A stretch of DNA of 64,000 nt from an uncultured Pantoea sp. (GCA_913778495.1 CAJYVD010000034.1:1-64000), one strand, 5' to 3'; counted from the stretch's first letter, positions 17,485 through 31,644 are shown. Notes: generated by a model not told the origin, from the sequence alone. Translations and numbers: made by a program.

Positions 17485-18254
17485 GCGGATTCCTTGGTGG
17501 CTTCTGACTGCGCATACGCCCGGATCGACATCAGAGATTCACGGTGGCTGTACTGATAATCGTTATTGCTGGTAAAAAGATGAGAGTGGCAGCTTTTCAT
17601 ATCGTAGTGCCCAGGTTTCGGCTGCACGTGATTTTCAAACTCAAAACCAAAACCGAATCTTGCCACATCGGCAACGCTTATGGGCGCAGCGGTAAGATGC
17701 AGCAGCTTGAGGCCATTTTGCAGGGCAATCTCGATGTCATACCAAAGGTTGATCATCGGGTAAAACTGAAACACACCGCGACTTTCGATTTGTTCGAGAT
17801 TATTGTTATTCAAAAAATCATAGATGATATTTTTTTTCAGCCCTGGGCCGACTAACCCCGGTAAACGAACAATCAGCGCATCGGGGAAATGCTGGCTAAC
17901 AAACTGCTCCAGGTAATAACGATGCAAACCGTAGGCGTGCAGGTCTTCTGTTTCAATCGGTGTATTTTCGTCCACATCAACGGGGGTTTTAAATACATCA
18001 ACGGTGCTGATCAGAATAAATTTTTTGCAGCTGATCGTTTTCAGCTTCGCAATCAGGCTATTAATTTGCTGTAAATCATCCGATGGATTTTTATTCGCTA
18101 GCCATTTTTGGGCCGGAGCAGCAGCGCACACTACCGTATCAAATGTTTTTCCAATAACGTCATCAACGTTGGTTGAACGATAAAGCGCGTCAAATTTACG
18201 CTGTTTAAGCAAGGTACAACCGACAAATCCAGAATATCCAATCAGTGCGTCCAT
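17481..18254 (-). CDS. NAD-dependent epimerase/dehydratase-like SDR protein
   Basis: 257 residues. The N-terminus has a shortened Rossmann motif GYSGFVGCTLL, followed by ILISTVDVFKTP (the catalytic Ser/Thr strand) and YGLHRYYLEQ, which takes the place of the YxxxK motif with Arg instead of Lys. RLPGLVGPGLKKN matches the extended-SDR substrate region. The missing Lys may mean a changed reaction or a non-catalytic binding role. Part of the coupled cassette; the coenzyme and substrate are unknown. Confidence 0.6.
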   Translation of the reverse strand: MDALIGYSGFVGCTLLKQRKFDALYRSTNVDDVIGKTFDTVVCAAAPAQKWLANKNPSDDLQQINSLIAKLKTISCKKFILISTVDVFKTPVDVDENTPIETEDLHAYGLHRYYLEQFVSQHFPDALIVRLPGLVGPGLKKNIIYDFLNNNNLEQIESRGVFQFYPMINLWYDIEIALQNGLKLLHLTAAPISVADVARFGFGFEFENHVQPKPGHYDMKSCHSHLFTSNNDYQYSHRESLMSIRAYAQSEATKESA

Positions 18255-18269
18255 TTTCCTCTCCCCTAA

Positions 18270-19274
18270 TTAAGTGTTGCGGCCCGTTTGAACATGGTTG
18301 CTGTCGTCCGTGAGCGAGGTATTCAGCACGTTCACGCGGTCAGCATTCACCATCACATCACTGTTGCGTTCATACACCACCGCATATTCAGCTTGGGCAC
18401 TGCCCTCATCCAACAGTCGACCTAAATACTCGCCGAAGAAGGCCATCATGACAAATTGCACAATGAACATTAAAGACATGAAGAGAACAGTCGTGGTCCA
18501 CCCTTCCACAACATGGCCACTAAACAGGTGCACCAAAATGCTGTAACACGCAAATAAAAAGCCTACCACACTGCCACAGAAGCCCAGCATTGACATCCAG
18601 CGCAGCGGGCGGGCGGAGTTGAAAACCATCAGCCTTAGCAAACGGCGTAAAGATTCGATGATCCCCGCTCCTTCGCTCTCTTTCATTGGGGTGTAATTAA
18701 AGGCGCCCGCAGGATAGCCAGTTTTTTGAATACGTAGATAGAACTGGTGATGGAAACGACCAATGCGTGTTACCGCATTAACGGCTCTGCGGCTTAAGCA
18801 ACGCAACGACGTGGAGTTTGAAGGAATATCATAATCAATGGTGCGCAGTGCGGTATTCATCAATTTACGGATGACGCGGTAGCGAAACGATCGCGGCTTA
18901 CTTGTCACACCGATAACCACGTCAGTACCGCTTCTACAATGTTCAACGATGGATGGCACGATGTCCACGGGATTGGCTGCTGGGTTCCATAATACGACAA
19001 AATCACCGATTGCGCTTTCCAGTCCGGCGGCCAGCGCAACATCGTGATAAACCGGACTGGAGAGCTGAATAATACGCACGCAGTGTATGTTTTTTAAAAT
19101 ACGGTCTTCAATATTCGCGTTGGTGCAATGTAAGCCCGGCGCGATGACCACAATTTCGTAATCAGTGTATTTTTCATCCAGCGTGAGACTCAATCGCTCT
19201 AAGGAATCGTAGATTTCCTCAATATGACCCGGAATAACCACAACAACAGAAACAAAAGATTCGCTTTTCATCAT
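18270..19274 (-). CDS. GtrB/ArnC-like glycosyltransferase with altered DxD motif
   Basis: 334 residues. The layout is that of GtrB/ArnC/Dpm1 proteins: a GT-A domain (about 8-225; SVVVVIPGH, YEIVVIAPG, GLESAIGDFVVLW), then two hydrophobic helices (about 230-295; MLGFCGSVVGFLFACYSILV and TTVLFMSLMFIVQFVMMAFFGEYLGRL) and a short tail. In place of the usual DADLQDP it has WNPAANP, so the metal-binding Asp residues are lost. It is either inactive, structural, or uses a different mechanism. The second glycosyltransferase of the cassette (15490-16296) keeps acidic residues there. Confidence 0.7.
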   Translation of the reverse strand: MMKSESFVSVVVVIPGHIEEIYDSLERLSLTLDEKYTDYEIVVIAPGLHCTNANIEDRILKNIHCVRIIQLSSPVYHDVALAAGLESAIGDFVVLWNPAANPVDIVPSIVEHCRSGTDVVIGVTSKPRSFRYRVIRKLMNTALRTIDYDIPSNSTSLRCLSRRAVNAVTRIGRFHHQFYLRIQKTGYPAGAFNYTPMKESEGAGIIESLRRLLRLMVFNSARPLRWMSMLGFCGSVVGFLFACYSILVHLFSGHVVEGWTTTVLFMSLMFIVQFVMMAFFGEYLGRLLDEGSAQAEYAVVYERNSDVMVNADRVNVLNTSLTDDSNHVQTGRNT

Positions 19275-19276
19275 TT

Positions 19277-20395
19277 TTAATTCAACTCTATCAGGCGCTC
19301 AATTTCATGTAACGCGTCATAAATGTTGTCAATTTTTCCACCCATGACGCAGTGTAATCCCTTCAAACCATGGTTGGCGCGAAACAGAATAGGCCTGGAA
19401 TCATCACTATCACTGCGGGGCAAAATTGTTTTTACTTCCCAGATTGATCGCTGGTACTGACACTCGCTTAGACCGGGCACATAACGTTGCGCGTCGCGCA
19501 GCATATAGCCCCAAGCCGTTTGGCGAGCGTTTTCGTCGTATTTAGCGTGAGCATCTTCATACGGCGTATGGCCGTTATCACTCCACTGATAATGTGGCGT
19601 GTAGCGCACGTGGCTAAAGGAGTGAAGCTGCGCGGAGGGAAAGGGCATCACCGAGAAGAACGGGCCGCACATTACCGTCAGGCCCATTTTTTTAAACGCG
19701 TCTGGAACATCAACCAGACACATTTCCGTCATTTCATGACGCAACGGAATTAATTCAAGCCCTGAGCCATTTAACAGGTAGTTAATGCGTGAATAGGTGC
19801 AGTTGAAAACGTGGTCGGCATAGACGCTATGTTGCTCACCGGCAATGGAGACCGTGGCCACAAGACCACCGTGGCTTGATTGAACCTTTTCCACTACCGC
19901 ATCCGTAACGACGTTCACGTTAGCCGCCGCCAGGCGGTCGATCATGGTGTCACGTAACTTGTGCGAATCAAAAGCATATTCTGTGGTGGTGAAAATCGTA
20001 TCGATTAACGCTGGATTAACTAAGCGCTTAACCGACGCGGGCGCCTCATCACAGTCAGCACCAATGCGCTGACAAAAGCGTTTAAACTGCTCACCCGTGA
20101 CTTTGCTTAACGAACCCGCAATTAAATAATATTTGGCAAACTCATCGTCAACGCAATCACGAAATTCGTTAACAAAGCGCGGAAATGAGAGGCGGGAACG
20201 CAGTGCAGTGAGAATACTGCGCGGGTAGTGATACCCATTGTGTACGCGCGCCTGATTAACGTAAGAAGCGCGCGACATCAGGTGTTGGCTTTTTTCATAG
20301 ACGGTAACGTTGCAACCCTTAAGTGCCAGCTGCTCGGCCAGATACAAGCCAAAAAAACCGCCTCCAGCAATGACAATATTTTTTTGTGCCACCAT
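19277..20395 (-). CDS. FAD-dependent oxidoreductase (DAO-like fold)
   Basis: 372 residues. An N-terminal dinucleotide-binding motif IVIAGGGFFGLYLAEQLALKGCNVTVYEK (about 7-35) identifies an FAD protein of the D-amino-acid-oxidase/glycine-oxidase type; VFNCTYSRINYLL and CVMGGKIDNIYDAL fit the later FAD-contact region. As first gene of a sugar cassette it may oxidise a sugar intermediate or amine. I cannot name the substrate. It starts at the ATG at 20395 with GGAG upstream; promoter expected in 20396-20750. Confidence 0.65.
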   Translation of the reverse strand: MVAQKNIVIAGGGFFGLYLAEQLALKGCNVTVYEKSQHLMSRASYVNQARVHNGYHYPRSILTALRSRLSFPRFVNEFRDCVDDEFAKYYLIAGSLSKVTGEQFKRFCQRIGADCDEAPASVKRLVNPALIDTIFTTTEYAFDSHKLRDTMIDRLAAANVNVVTDAVVEKVQSSHGGLVATVSIAGEQHSVYADHVFNCTYSRINYLLNGSGLELIPLRHEMTEMCLVDVPDAFKKMGLTVMCGPFFSVMPFPSAQLHSFSHVRYTPHYQWSDNGHTPYEDAHAKYDENARQTAWGYMLRDAQRYVPGLSECQYQRSIWEVKTILPRSDSDDSRPILFRANHGLKGLHCVMGGKIDNIYDALHEIERLIELN

Positions 20396-20750
20396 CTTCC
20401 CTCTCCCAATTCCATCAAAGTCAGGACTGCTCTATCCCATCACGAGCATTGCGCTGTGATTTATTTTTGACGCTATTTTAGTGCTGGGGATGATACTGTC
20501 TTTATTATGAAAATGAAATCAAGGGAATGGTTAAGGGCACTAAATTCTGGTGAAAGTGTTTGATAGACTCTGGCGATGTGAGAGGCCGTTTTTGTCTCTA
20601 AAAAACCGCAACTCTCAAGGTACAAGAAAAAAATCATCTCCCAAGCATAAGCAGGATTTCATCATTTAAGCTGGATACAAGATATCCGACCGCGCGTACG
20701 CTGCAGCCGGCTTGAGACATAATTCGCGCACAGTCAGCGCTAAATATGCG
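20396..20750. other. Intergenic region upstream of the seven-gene cassette
   Basis: 355 bases, AT-rich, between the cassette start and the end of yeeZ. It should carry the cassette promoter; TAAAAT read on the minus strand (near 20475) is a possible -10 without a clear -35. I see no JUMPstart/ops element, no terminator of yeeZ and no short gene with a ribosome-binding site. Confidence 0.4.
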
Positions 20751-21578
20751 TTAGCCTAGCGGCATATTCATAGGATCGGCATAGCTGTATTCAAAGCCCA
20801 GCTCACTGCAGATTTTGGTGCCATCGATAATTTTGCCGCCAGAGGGCGTGGATTCAGGCGCAAAGGTCGGCGGCTGTAGCCCGAGCTTTTTGGTGACAAA
20901 CGGGTAAAAATCGGCGCGTGACGGGTGTTTGGGTGCGCTCAAATTATAGATGCGTCCGCCTTTGGGCGACTGAAGCAGCAGCACAATCGCCTCTACCACA
21001 TCGTCGAGGTGCACCAAATTAACGGCGTGGCTGCCGTTTTCCAGGTTGGTTTTTCCCGCGAGAAAGCGTCCGGGATGGCGATTCGGGCCCACAAGCCCCG
21101 AGAGACGCAAGATGTCAACGCCCGTGCCCGGCAGGTCGTGCAACCAGTTTTCCAATTCCACCAGCGTCTTACCGGCGACGGTTTCGGGGTGCAGCGCACT
21201 GTGCTCTTTCATCACGCCGCCGCTCCCGCCGTACACAGACGTTGAGCTGGTAAAGACAACGCGCGGCACCTTATGCGCCAGCGCGGTATCCACCACGTTC
21301 TGAACCGCCTGGAGATACGCCTCGCTGCCTTGCACTGTCCGGCTGGCAGGCAGCGTCACCACGAGCGCGTCCACGGCCATCAATGCATCCAGATCGTCAG
21401 CTTCACAGGTGATTTCCGGCGTGAGCACCAGCAGTTTCGCATCAATACCGCAGCGGCGTGCGGCGTCGACGCCGTCAGGCGAGGTCTTACTGCCGCTAAC
21501 CTGCCAGCCGCGCGCGGATAACGCCATCGCCAACGGCATACCCAGCCATCCCAGCCCCACAATCGCAACCTTTTTCAT
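20751..21578 (-). CDS. yeeZ: YeeZ, NAD(P)-binding SDR-family protein
   Basis: 275 residues, colinear with E. coli YeeZ, which also sits beside hisL. Rossmann motif VGLGWLGMPLA at 8-18, RVVFTSSTSVYG, LRLSGLVGPNRHPGRF, NLVHLDDVVEAI and GKIIDGTKICSELGFEY. It is an atypical extended SDR predicted to act on a nucleotide-linked or similar substrate; no reaction is established. Divergent from the his operon. Confidence 0.9.
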   Translation of the reverse strand: MKKVAIVGLGWLGMPLAMALSARGWQVSGSKTSPDGVDAARRCGIDAKLLVLTPEITCEADDLDALMAVDALVVTLPASRTVQGSEAYLQAVQNVVDTALAHKVPRVVFTSSTSVYGGSGGVMKEHSALHPETVAGKTLVELENWLHDLPGTGVDILRLSGLVGPNRHPGRFLAGKTNLENGSHAVNLVHLDDVVEAIVLLLQSPKGGRIYNLSAPKHPSRADFYPFVTKKLGLQPPTFAPESTPSGGKIIDGTKICSELGFEYSYADPMNMPLG

Positions 21579-21683
21579 GTTCTCTCCTGCTTAAGCGCCA
21601 ATTCCCTCATCATAGTGCCCGGCTGTGTGCCAAACCAGCGCAAACTGTTGCGGAAGGTTCCGGAAACTGACGTTAAAAAAGGG

Positions 21684-21712
21684 TTGCTAAGTGCGGTTAT
21701 CTTCGTTAGGTT
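21684..21712 (+). promoter_or_regulatory. his operon promoter
   Basis: TTGCTA (21684-21689) and TAGGTT (21707-21712) with a 17-base spacer. The TAGGTT -10 and TTGCT- -35 match the enterobacterial hisp1 promoter as I remember it, and the distance to hisL is similar. Confidence 0.75.
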
Positions 21713-21754
21713 AATCAGCACGCAAATGAATAGCCATTCAGCAACGGAATTTTT

Positions 21755-21802
21755 ATGACTCGCACGCAGTTCAACCATCATCATCACCATCACCCTGACT
21801 AG
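21755..21802 (+). CDS. hisL: his operon leader peptide
   Basis: A 15-residue peptide with six consecutive His codons (21776-21793) followed by Pro-Asp-stop. E. coli and Salmonella leaders have seven His in the same place and the same N- and C-terminal residues (MTR-QF ... PD). Ribosome stalling here when charged His-tRNA is scarce prevents the terminator downstream from forming. Confidence 0.95.
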   Translation: MTRTQFNHHHHHHPD

Positions 21803-21820
21803 TCTTTCAGGCGATGAGTG

Positions 21821-21898
21821 CTGGAAGACGTTCAGGATCTTCCAGCGGCGCGAGTAAAAAAGAGAGCCCCCGGAAGATCGTCTTCCGGGGGTTTTTTT
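21821..21898 (+). terminator. his attenuator
   Basis: An upstream hairpin (21821-21828 with 21838-21845) precedes the terminator proper: 21867-21877 pairs perfectly with 21881-21891 over 11 bp and is followed by seven T (21892-21898). The GGAAGA/TCTTCC stretches are shared between the stems, allowing the mutually exclusive antiterminator pairing needed for His-controlled attenuation. Confidence 0.92.
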
Positions 21899-21953
21899 AT
21901 GGGCTGAGGCGAACCACCCTTTTCAGACAGGACAGAATCAGAGGACAGGAACC

Positions 21954-22853
21954 ATGTTAGATAACACCCGTTTACGCATAGCTATGCAGAAATCTGGCCG
22001 TTTAAGCGATGAATCACGCGAACTGCTGGCGCGCTGCGGCATCAAGATTAATCTTCAGCAACAGCGCCTGATTGCGTTTGCGGAGAATATGCCGATTGAT
22101 ATCCTGCGCGTGCGCGATGACGATATCCCCGGTCTGGTGATGGATGGCGTGGTGGATTTAGGCATCGTGGGTGAAAACGTGCTGGAAGAAGAGCTGTTAG
22201 ATCGCCGCGCTCAAGGGGAAGATCCGCGCTATTTTACCCTGCGCCGCCTCGACTTTGGCGGCTGCCGCTTGTCGCTGGCCATGCCGGTTGACGCGGAGTA
22301 CACCGGCCCGCAGTGCCTGAACAACGCGCGCATTGCCACCTCTTATCCGCACCTACTGAAGAAATACTTAGATAAACAAGGCGTTGCCTTTAAATCCTGC
22401 CTGCTCAACGGCTCGGTGGAAGTGGCGCCGCGTGCGGGTCTGGCCGATGCCATTTGTGACCTCGTCTCCACCGGTGCCACGCTCGAAGCCAACGGCCTGC
22501 GCGAAGTGGACGTCATCTACCGTTCTAAGGCGGTACTGATTCAGCGCGATGGCGAACTGCCAGCCGCCAAGCAGGAGCTGGTAGATAAGCTGATGACGCG
22601 TATTCAGGGGGTGATCAAGGCCCGTGAATCGAAATACATCATGCTGCACGCGCCCAGCGAGCGGCTGGAAGAGGTGATTGCGCTACTGCCGGGCGCCGAG
22701 CGTCCAACCGTGCTGCCGCTGGCAGGTGAAGTCAGCCGCGTGGCGATGCACATGGTCAGCAGCGAAACGCTGTTCTGGGAAACCATGGAAAAACTCAAAG
22801 CGCTGGGCGCCAGCTCGATTCTCGTGTTGCCGATTGAAAAAATGTTGGAGTGA
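21954..22853 (+). CDS. hisG: ATP phosphoribosyltransferase HisG
   Basis: 299 residues, the long form with a C-terminal His-binding ACT-like domain (about 225-299; [19 protein letters not shown]), so feedback-inhibited by histidine. Catalyses the committed step, ATP plus PRPP to phosphoribosyl-ATP. Signature regions [24 protein letters not shown] and [19 protein letters not shown] (PRPP loop) are present. First structural gene after the attenuator. Confidence 0.97.
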   Translation: MLDNTRLRIAMQKSGRLSDESRELLARCGIKINLQQQRLIAFAENMPIDILRVRDDDIPGLVMDGVVDLGIVGENVLEEELLDRRAQGEDPRYFTLRRLDFGGCRLSLAMPVDAEYTGPQCLNNARIATSYPHLLKKYLDKQGVAFKSCLLNGSVEVAPRAGLADAICDLVSTGATLEANGLREVDVIYRSKAVLIQRDGELPAAKQELVDKLMTRIQGVIKARESKYIMLHAPSERLEEVIALLPGAERPTVLPLAGEVSRVAMHMVSSETLFWETMEKLKALGASSILVLPIEKMLE

Positions 22854-22856
22854 TCG

Positions 22857-28379
<5,523 letters not shown>

Positions 28380-28386
<7 letters not shown>

Positions 28387-28991
28387 CAGCAGAACAGCTG
28401 GCCAAACTGGATTGGGCCAAAACAGCGGGCATGATGCCTGTTATCGTGCAGCATCACGTCTCTGGCGAGGTGCTGATGCACGGGTACATGAATCATGACG
28501 CGCTGCAGAAAACGCTTAATGAAGGCCGCGTCACCTTCTTTTCGCGCACCAAAAATCGCCTGTGGACCAAAGGTGAGAGTTCGGGACATTTTTTAAATGT
28601 GGTGAGCATCACTCCCGATTGCGATAACGACACGCTGCTGGTGCTGGTCAACCCCATTGGCCCAACCTGCCATCTGGGCACCTCCAGCTGCTTCTCGCCT
28701 GCATCACCGGACTGGACCTTCTTGTACCAGCTGGAGCAGCTGCTGGCCTCGCGTAAAAATGCCGATCCTGAGAGTTCCTACACGGCGCGGCTCTACGCCA
28801 GCGGCACCAAACGCATCGCGCAAAAAGTGGGTGAAGAAGGCGTTGAAACCGCGCTGGCCGCGACGGTCAACGATCGCCACGAACTCACCAATGAAGCGTC
28901 CGATCTGCTGTATCACCTGATGGTGCTACTGCAGGATCAGTCGCTGGATCTCAGTACTATCATCAACAATCTGCGCGCGCGCCATCAGTAA
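28380..28991 (+). CDS. hisI: Bifunctional phosphoribosyl-AMP cyclohydrolase/phosphoribosyl-ATP pyrophosphatase HisI (HisIE)
   Basis: 203 residues, starting at GTG (28380) inside the hisF end; the resulting N-terminus [12 protein letters not shown] matches the family. The cyclohydrolase part (about 1-115) has [22 protein letters not shown] and the metal Cys in CHLGTSSCF. The pyrophosphatase part (about 116-203) has KVGEEGVE and NEASDLLYH. Last gene of the his operon; a terminator follows. Confidence 0.96.
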
Positions 28992-29006
28992 TCCAACGCA
29001 CGCCAG

Positions 29007-29029
29007 GGCGCACCTCGGTGCGCCTTTTT
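29007..29029 (+). terminator. his operon terminator
   Basis: GGCGCAC (29007-29013) pairs with GTGCGCC (29018-29024) around a CTCG loop, followed by five T (29025-29029), 16 bases after the hisI stop and just before yeaK. Confidence 0.88.
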
Positions 29030-29045
29030 GCTTTAAGGAGCCCGG

Positions 29046-29522
29046 ATGACAACGCATCAACGCCTGCTTGCCTTGCTCGACCAACACCAGGCGCGCTATC
29101 GGCTCATGACACATGAGGCAACAGGTAAATGTGAAGCCGTGGCCGCGATCCGTGGGACGGAGGTGGGACAAGGTGCCAAAGCGCTGGTGTGTCACGTAAA
29201 AGGCAACGGCGTTAAGCAGCACGTACTGGCCGTGCTACCGGCCGATCGTCAGGCCGATCTGAGTAAAGTCGCCGCAGCGGTAGGCGGACGGCGCGCCTCG
29301 CTGGCTTCACCGGCCGAAGTTGATGCCCTGACTGGCTGTGAATTTGGCGCGATCCCTCCCTTTACCTTTCATCCGGCGTTAGCGCTGGTAGTTGATCCGC
29401 TGCTGTTTGAACGCTACGGGGAGATTGCCTTTAACGCGGGCCGTCTGGATATGTCCGTCGTGCTTAACGTTAAGGATTACCGCACGTTGCACAATGGTAA
29501 CGTGATGAAAATAATCCTCTAA
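29046..29522 (+). CDS. yeaK: YeaK-type mischarged aminoacyl-tRNA deacylase
   Basis: 158 residues of the YbaK/ProX editing superfamily. It matches E. coli YeaK closely (THEA-GKCEAV--IRGT, GQGAKALVC-VKGNGV-QHVLA, ASLASPAEVD-LTGC-FGAIPPF-FHP). YeaK hydrolyses mischarged tRNAs (Ser-tRNA-Thr among those reported) in trans. AAGGAG lies five bases before the ATG. In E. coli yeaK is not next to his, so the linkage here is lineage-specific. Confidence 0.88.
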   Translation: MTTHQRLLALLDQHQARYRLMTHEATGKCEAVAAIRGTEVGQGAKALVCHVKGNGVKQHVLAVLPADRQADLSKVAAAVGGRRASLASPAEVDALTGCEFGAIPPFTFHPALALVVDPLLFERYGEIAFNAGRLDMSVVLNVKDYRTLHNGNVMKIIL

Positions 29523-29585
29523 TTGCCATCGCCAACAGCGGGGGTTACTCTGCGTTATTCGCATATTACAAGGAAGCTCCCGTTT

Positions 29586-30383
29586 ATGGCACGTTCACGT
29601 TTTCCCTTACGCCTGCGTCAAACGCTGGCGATCGCCCTGCTCGCTGGCCTGACCTTTGGCGCGCAGGCAAAGATTGACCAGGTGCGTTTCGCCGTTGATC
29701 CCACCTATCCGCCGTTTGAATCAAAAACGCCGAAGGGTGAACTGGTGGGCTTTGACATCGACTTGGGTAACGCGCTGTGCGCACAAATGCAGGCCAAATG
29801 CGTCTGGGTTGAGAGTCAGTTCGACGGCATGATCCCGGCGCTGAAAGCGCGCAAATTCGATGCGATTTTGTCTGATATGGGCATCACCGAAGAGCGCTTG
29901 AAGCAGATTGACTTCACCGTGCCGCTTTACGACACCCATACCCAGTTGATCGCGCGTAAAGGCTCTGGCCTGCGGCCGACCGCCGCCTCGCTGAAAGGTA
30001 AAATCGTCGGCGTAGAACAAGGTACGGTTCAGGAGCGCTACGCGCGCGCCAAGTGGCAGCCAGCGGGCGTGCAGGTGGTGCCTTATGGCGATCAGGCGCA
30101 GGTAGAGAGCGATTTGGTTTCCGGCCGTCTTGATGCGGTATTCACGGATGCTGCGCAAGCCGCCAACGGCTTTTTGAAACAGCCGCAGGGCAAGAATTTT
30201 GAGCTGGCAGGTCCGATCGTACAAGATCCCATCATCGGCCCCGGCACCGCCATCGGCCTGCGTAAAGGCGATGCCGAACTGAAAGCGGCGCTGGATAACG
30301 CGTTTGCTGAAATCAAAAAGAACGGCACATTCGATACGCTGCAAAAAAAATACTTCGCCAGCGACATTTCTATTCAGCCGTAA
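29586..30383 (+). CDS. Periplasmic amino-acid-binding protein (HisJ/ArgT-like)
   Basis: 265 residues from the ATG at 29586, chosen because it gives a proper signal peptide (about 1-28, ending GAQA) and follows AAGGAAG; an upstream frame extension lacks this. Solute-binding protein family 3: VRFAVDPTYPPFESKTPKGELVGFDIDLGNALC, DAILSDMGITEERLKQIDFTVPLY, and VSGRLDAVFTDAAQAANGFL. The sequence is nearest to Lys/Arg/Orn- or His-binding proteins, so a basic amino acid is the best guess. No permease or ATPase gene is adjacent, so it must use a transporter encoded elsewhere. Confidence 0.8.
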   Translation: MARSRFPLRLRQTLAIALLAGLTFGAQAKIDQVRFAVDPTYPPFESKTPKGELVGFDIDLGNALCAQMQAKCVWVESQFDGMIPALKARKFDAILSDMGITEERLKQIDFTVPLYDTHTQLIARKGSGLRPTAASLKGKIVGVEQGTVQERYARAKWQPAGVQVVPYGDQAQVESDLVSGRLDAVFTDAAQAANGFLKQPQGKNFELAGPIVQDPIIGPGTAIGLRKGDAELKAALDNAFAEIKKNGTFDTLQKKYFASDISIQP

Positions 30384-30389
30384 CCGCCT

Positions 30390-30416
30390 GGACGGCTTTT
30401 TGCCGTCCTTTTTTTT
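30390..30416 (+). terminator. Intrinsic terminator after the binding-protein gene
   Basis: GGACGGC (30390-30396) pairs with GCCGTCC (30402-30408) over a T5 loop and is followed by eight T (30409-30416). Confidence 0.9.
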
Positions 30417-30495
30417 CGCAGCACTATAATTCTACTCATCAATTTGATTTGGCGTGCTTGAGTCTGCGCCGCGAAAAAAGGATATCGATAGCCTT

Positions 30496-31611
30496 ATGCA
30501 ACAACAACATCACCCGTTATTCAGCGCCTCACTGGGCACCCAGCGAGAAATTGTCAGTTTCCACTTCGGCAGCGATGCGGAGAAACGCGTTTATATTCAG
30601 GCCACCCTGCACGGCGACGAACTGCCGGGCATGGCGGTAGCCTGGTATCTCAAGCAGAAGCTGCAAGCGCTGGAGTCGGCGGGCAAATTAAAAGCCAAGT
30701 TTACGCTGGTGCCGGTTTCCAATCCGCTGGCCATGGGGCAACACTGGCACGGGAGTCAGCTGGGTCGCTTCCATACGCCGACCGGGCAAGATTTCAACCG
30801 CGGTTTTCCCGCGCTGGGTGAAGTGCTGGCGGTCGAACTGGCCGATTCGCTGACACAGAGCGAATATGAGAACCGACGTCTGATCCGCGACGCCATTGAC
30901 CGCCACTTCCGCGACACCGTCGCCAAAACCGAATTGGAATCACAGCGCTTTACGCTGATGCGTATGGCCAGCCAAGCCGATTTAATGATCGATCTGCACT
31001 GCGATTGGGATGCGATTCCGCATCTCTATACCACGCCGCACGCCTGGCCGGATATCGAGCCACTGGCGCGCTGGCTTGGCAGCGAAGCGCAGCTGCTGGC
31101 GCAGATCTCCGGCGGCGAGCCATTTGACGAGGCCTGCTGCGAGCCTTGGCTCACGCTGGCTGCCCGCTTTGGCCAGCAGCACCCCATGCCGCGCGGCTTG
31201 CTGCCAGTAACGCTTGAGCTGCGTGGCATTGCCGATGTATCGCCTGAGCAGGCCGAGAAAGACGCGCAGGCCATTATTAACGCACTGACGGAAAGCGGCT
31301 ATATCAGCGGCGAAGTGGGCGAAGCCCCTGCCCTGATTCATCCGCCGACGGCGCTGTCGGGTTGCGAATATATTTATGCACCGCATTCCGGACTGGTACT
31401 TAACCGGCGCAAGCTGGGCGAATGGATTAAAGCCGGAGAGGTGGTGGCCGAGATCGTTGATCCCATTACCGATCAGGTGACGCCGTTGGTAGCGCGCTTT
31501 GGCGGCGTACTGTACGCGCGTAATCTGACCAAGTTTGCCACGTCGGGCATGCTGGCAGTAAGGCTGGCGGGGGAAAACGCGGGGCGTGAAGGCGAGTTGT
31601 TGGCGGTGTAA
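30496..31611 (+). CDS. Succinylglutamate desuccinylase/aspartoacylase-family zinc hydrolase
   Basis: 371 residues from the ATG at 30496 (AAGGA upstream, somewhat distant; a GTG at 30454 would add 14 residues without a ribosome-binding site). The M14-like metal motif HGDE is at residues 39-42, and LMIDLHCDWD supplies the third ligand His. The family removes acyl groups from amino acids (AstE, aspartoacylase). It is longer than AstE and carries a C-terminal beta domain (about 285-371; YIYAPHSGLVLNRRKLGEWIKAGEVVAEIVDP) similar to biotinyl/barrel-sandwich extensions seen in some members. No ast genes are adjacent, so the substrate is open. A TATAAT at 30425-30430 may be its -10. Confidence 0.7.
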   Translation: MQQQHHPLFSASLGTQREIVSFHFGSDAEKRVYIQATLHGDELPGMAVAWYLKQKLQALESAGKLKAKFTLVPVSNPLAMGQHWHGSQLGRFHTPTGQDFNRGFPALGEVLAVELADSLTQSEYENRRLIRDAIDRHFRDTVAKTELESQRFTLMRMASQADLMIDLHCDWDAIPHLYTTPHAWPDIEPLARWLGSEAQLLAQISGGEPFDEACCEPWLTLAARFGQQHPMPRGLLPVTLELRGIADVSPEQAEKDAQAIINALTESGYISGEVGEAPALIHPPTALSGCEYIYAPHSGLVLNRRKLGEWIKAGEVVAEIVDPITDQVTPLVARFGGVLYARNLTKFATSGMLAVRLAGENAGREGELLAV

Positions 31612-31640
31612 AAAAAAGGCTTCCCGAAGGAAGCCTTTTT
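31611..31640. terminator. Bidirectional terminator between the hydrolase gene and gnd
   Basis: AAAAAGGCTTCC (31613-31624) pairs with 31629-31640 around CGAA. A-run on one side and T-run on the other allow termination of both convergent transcripts. Confidence 0.88.
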
Positions 31641-31644
31641 GCTG

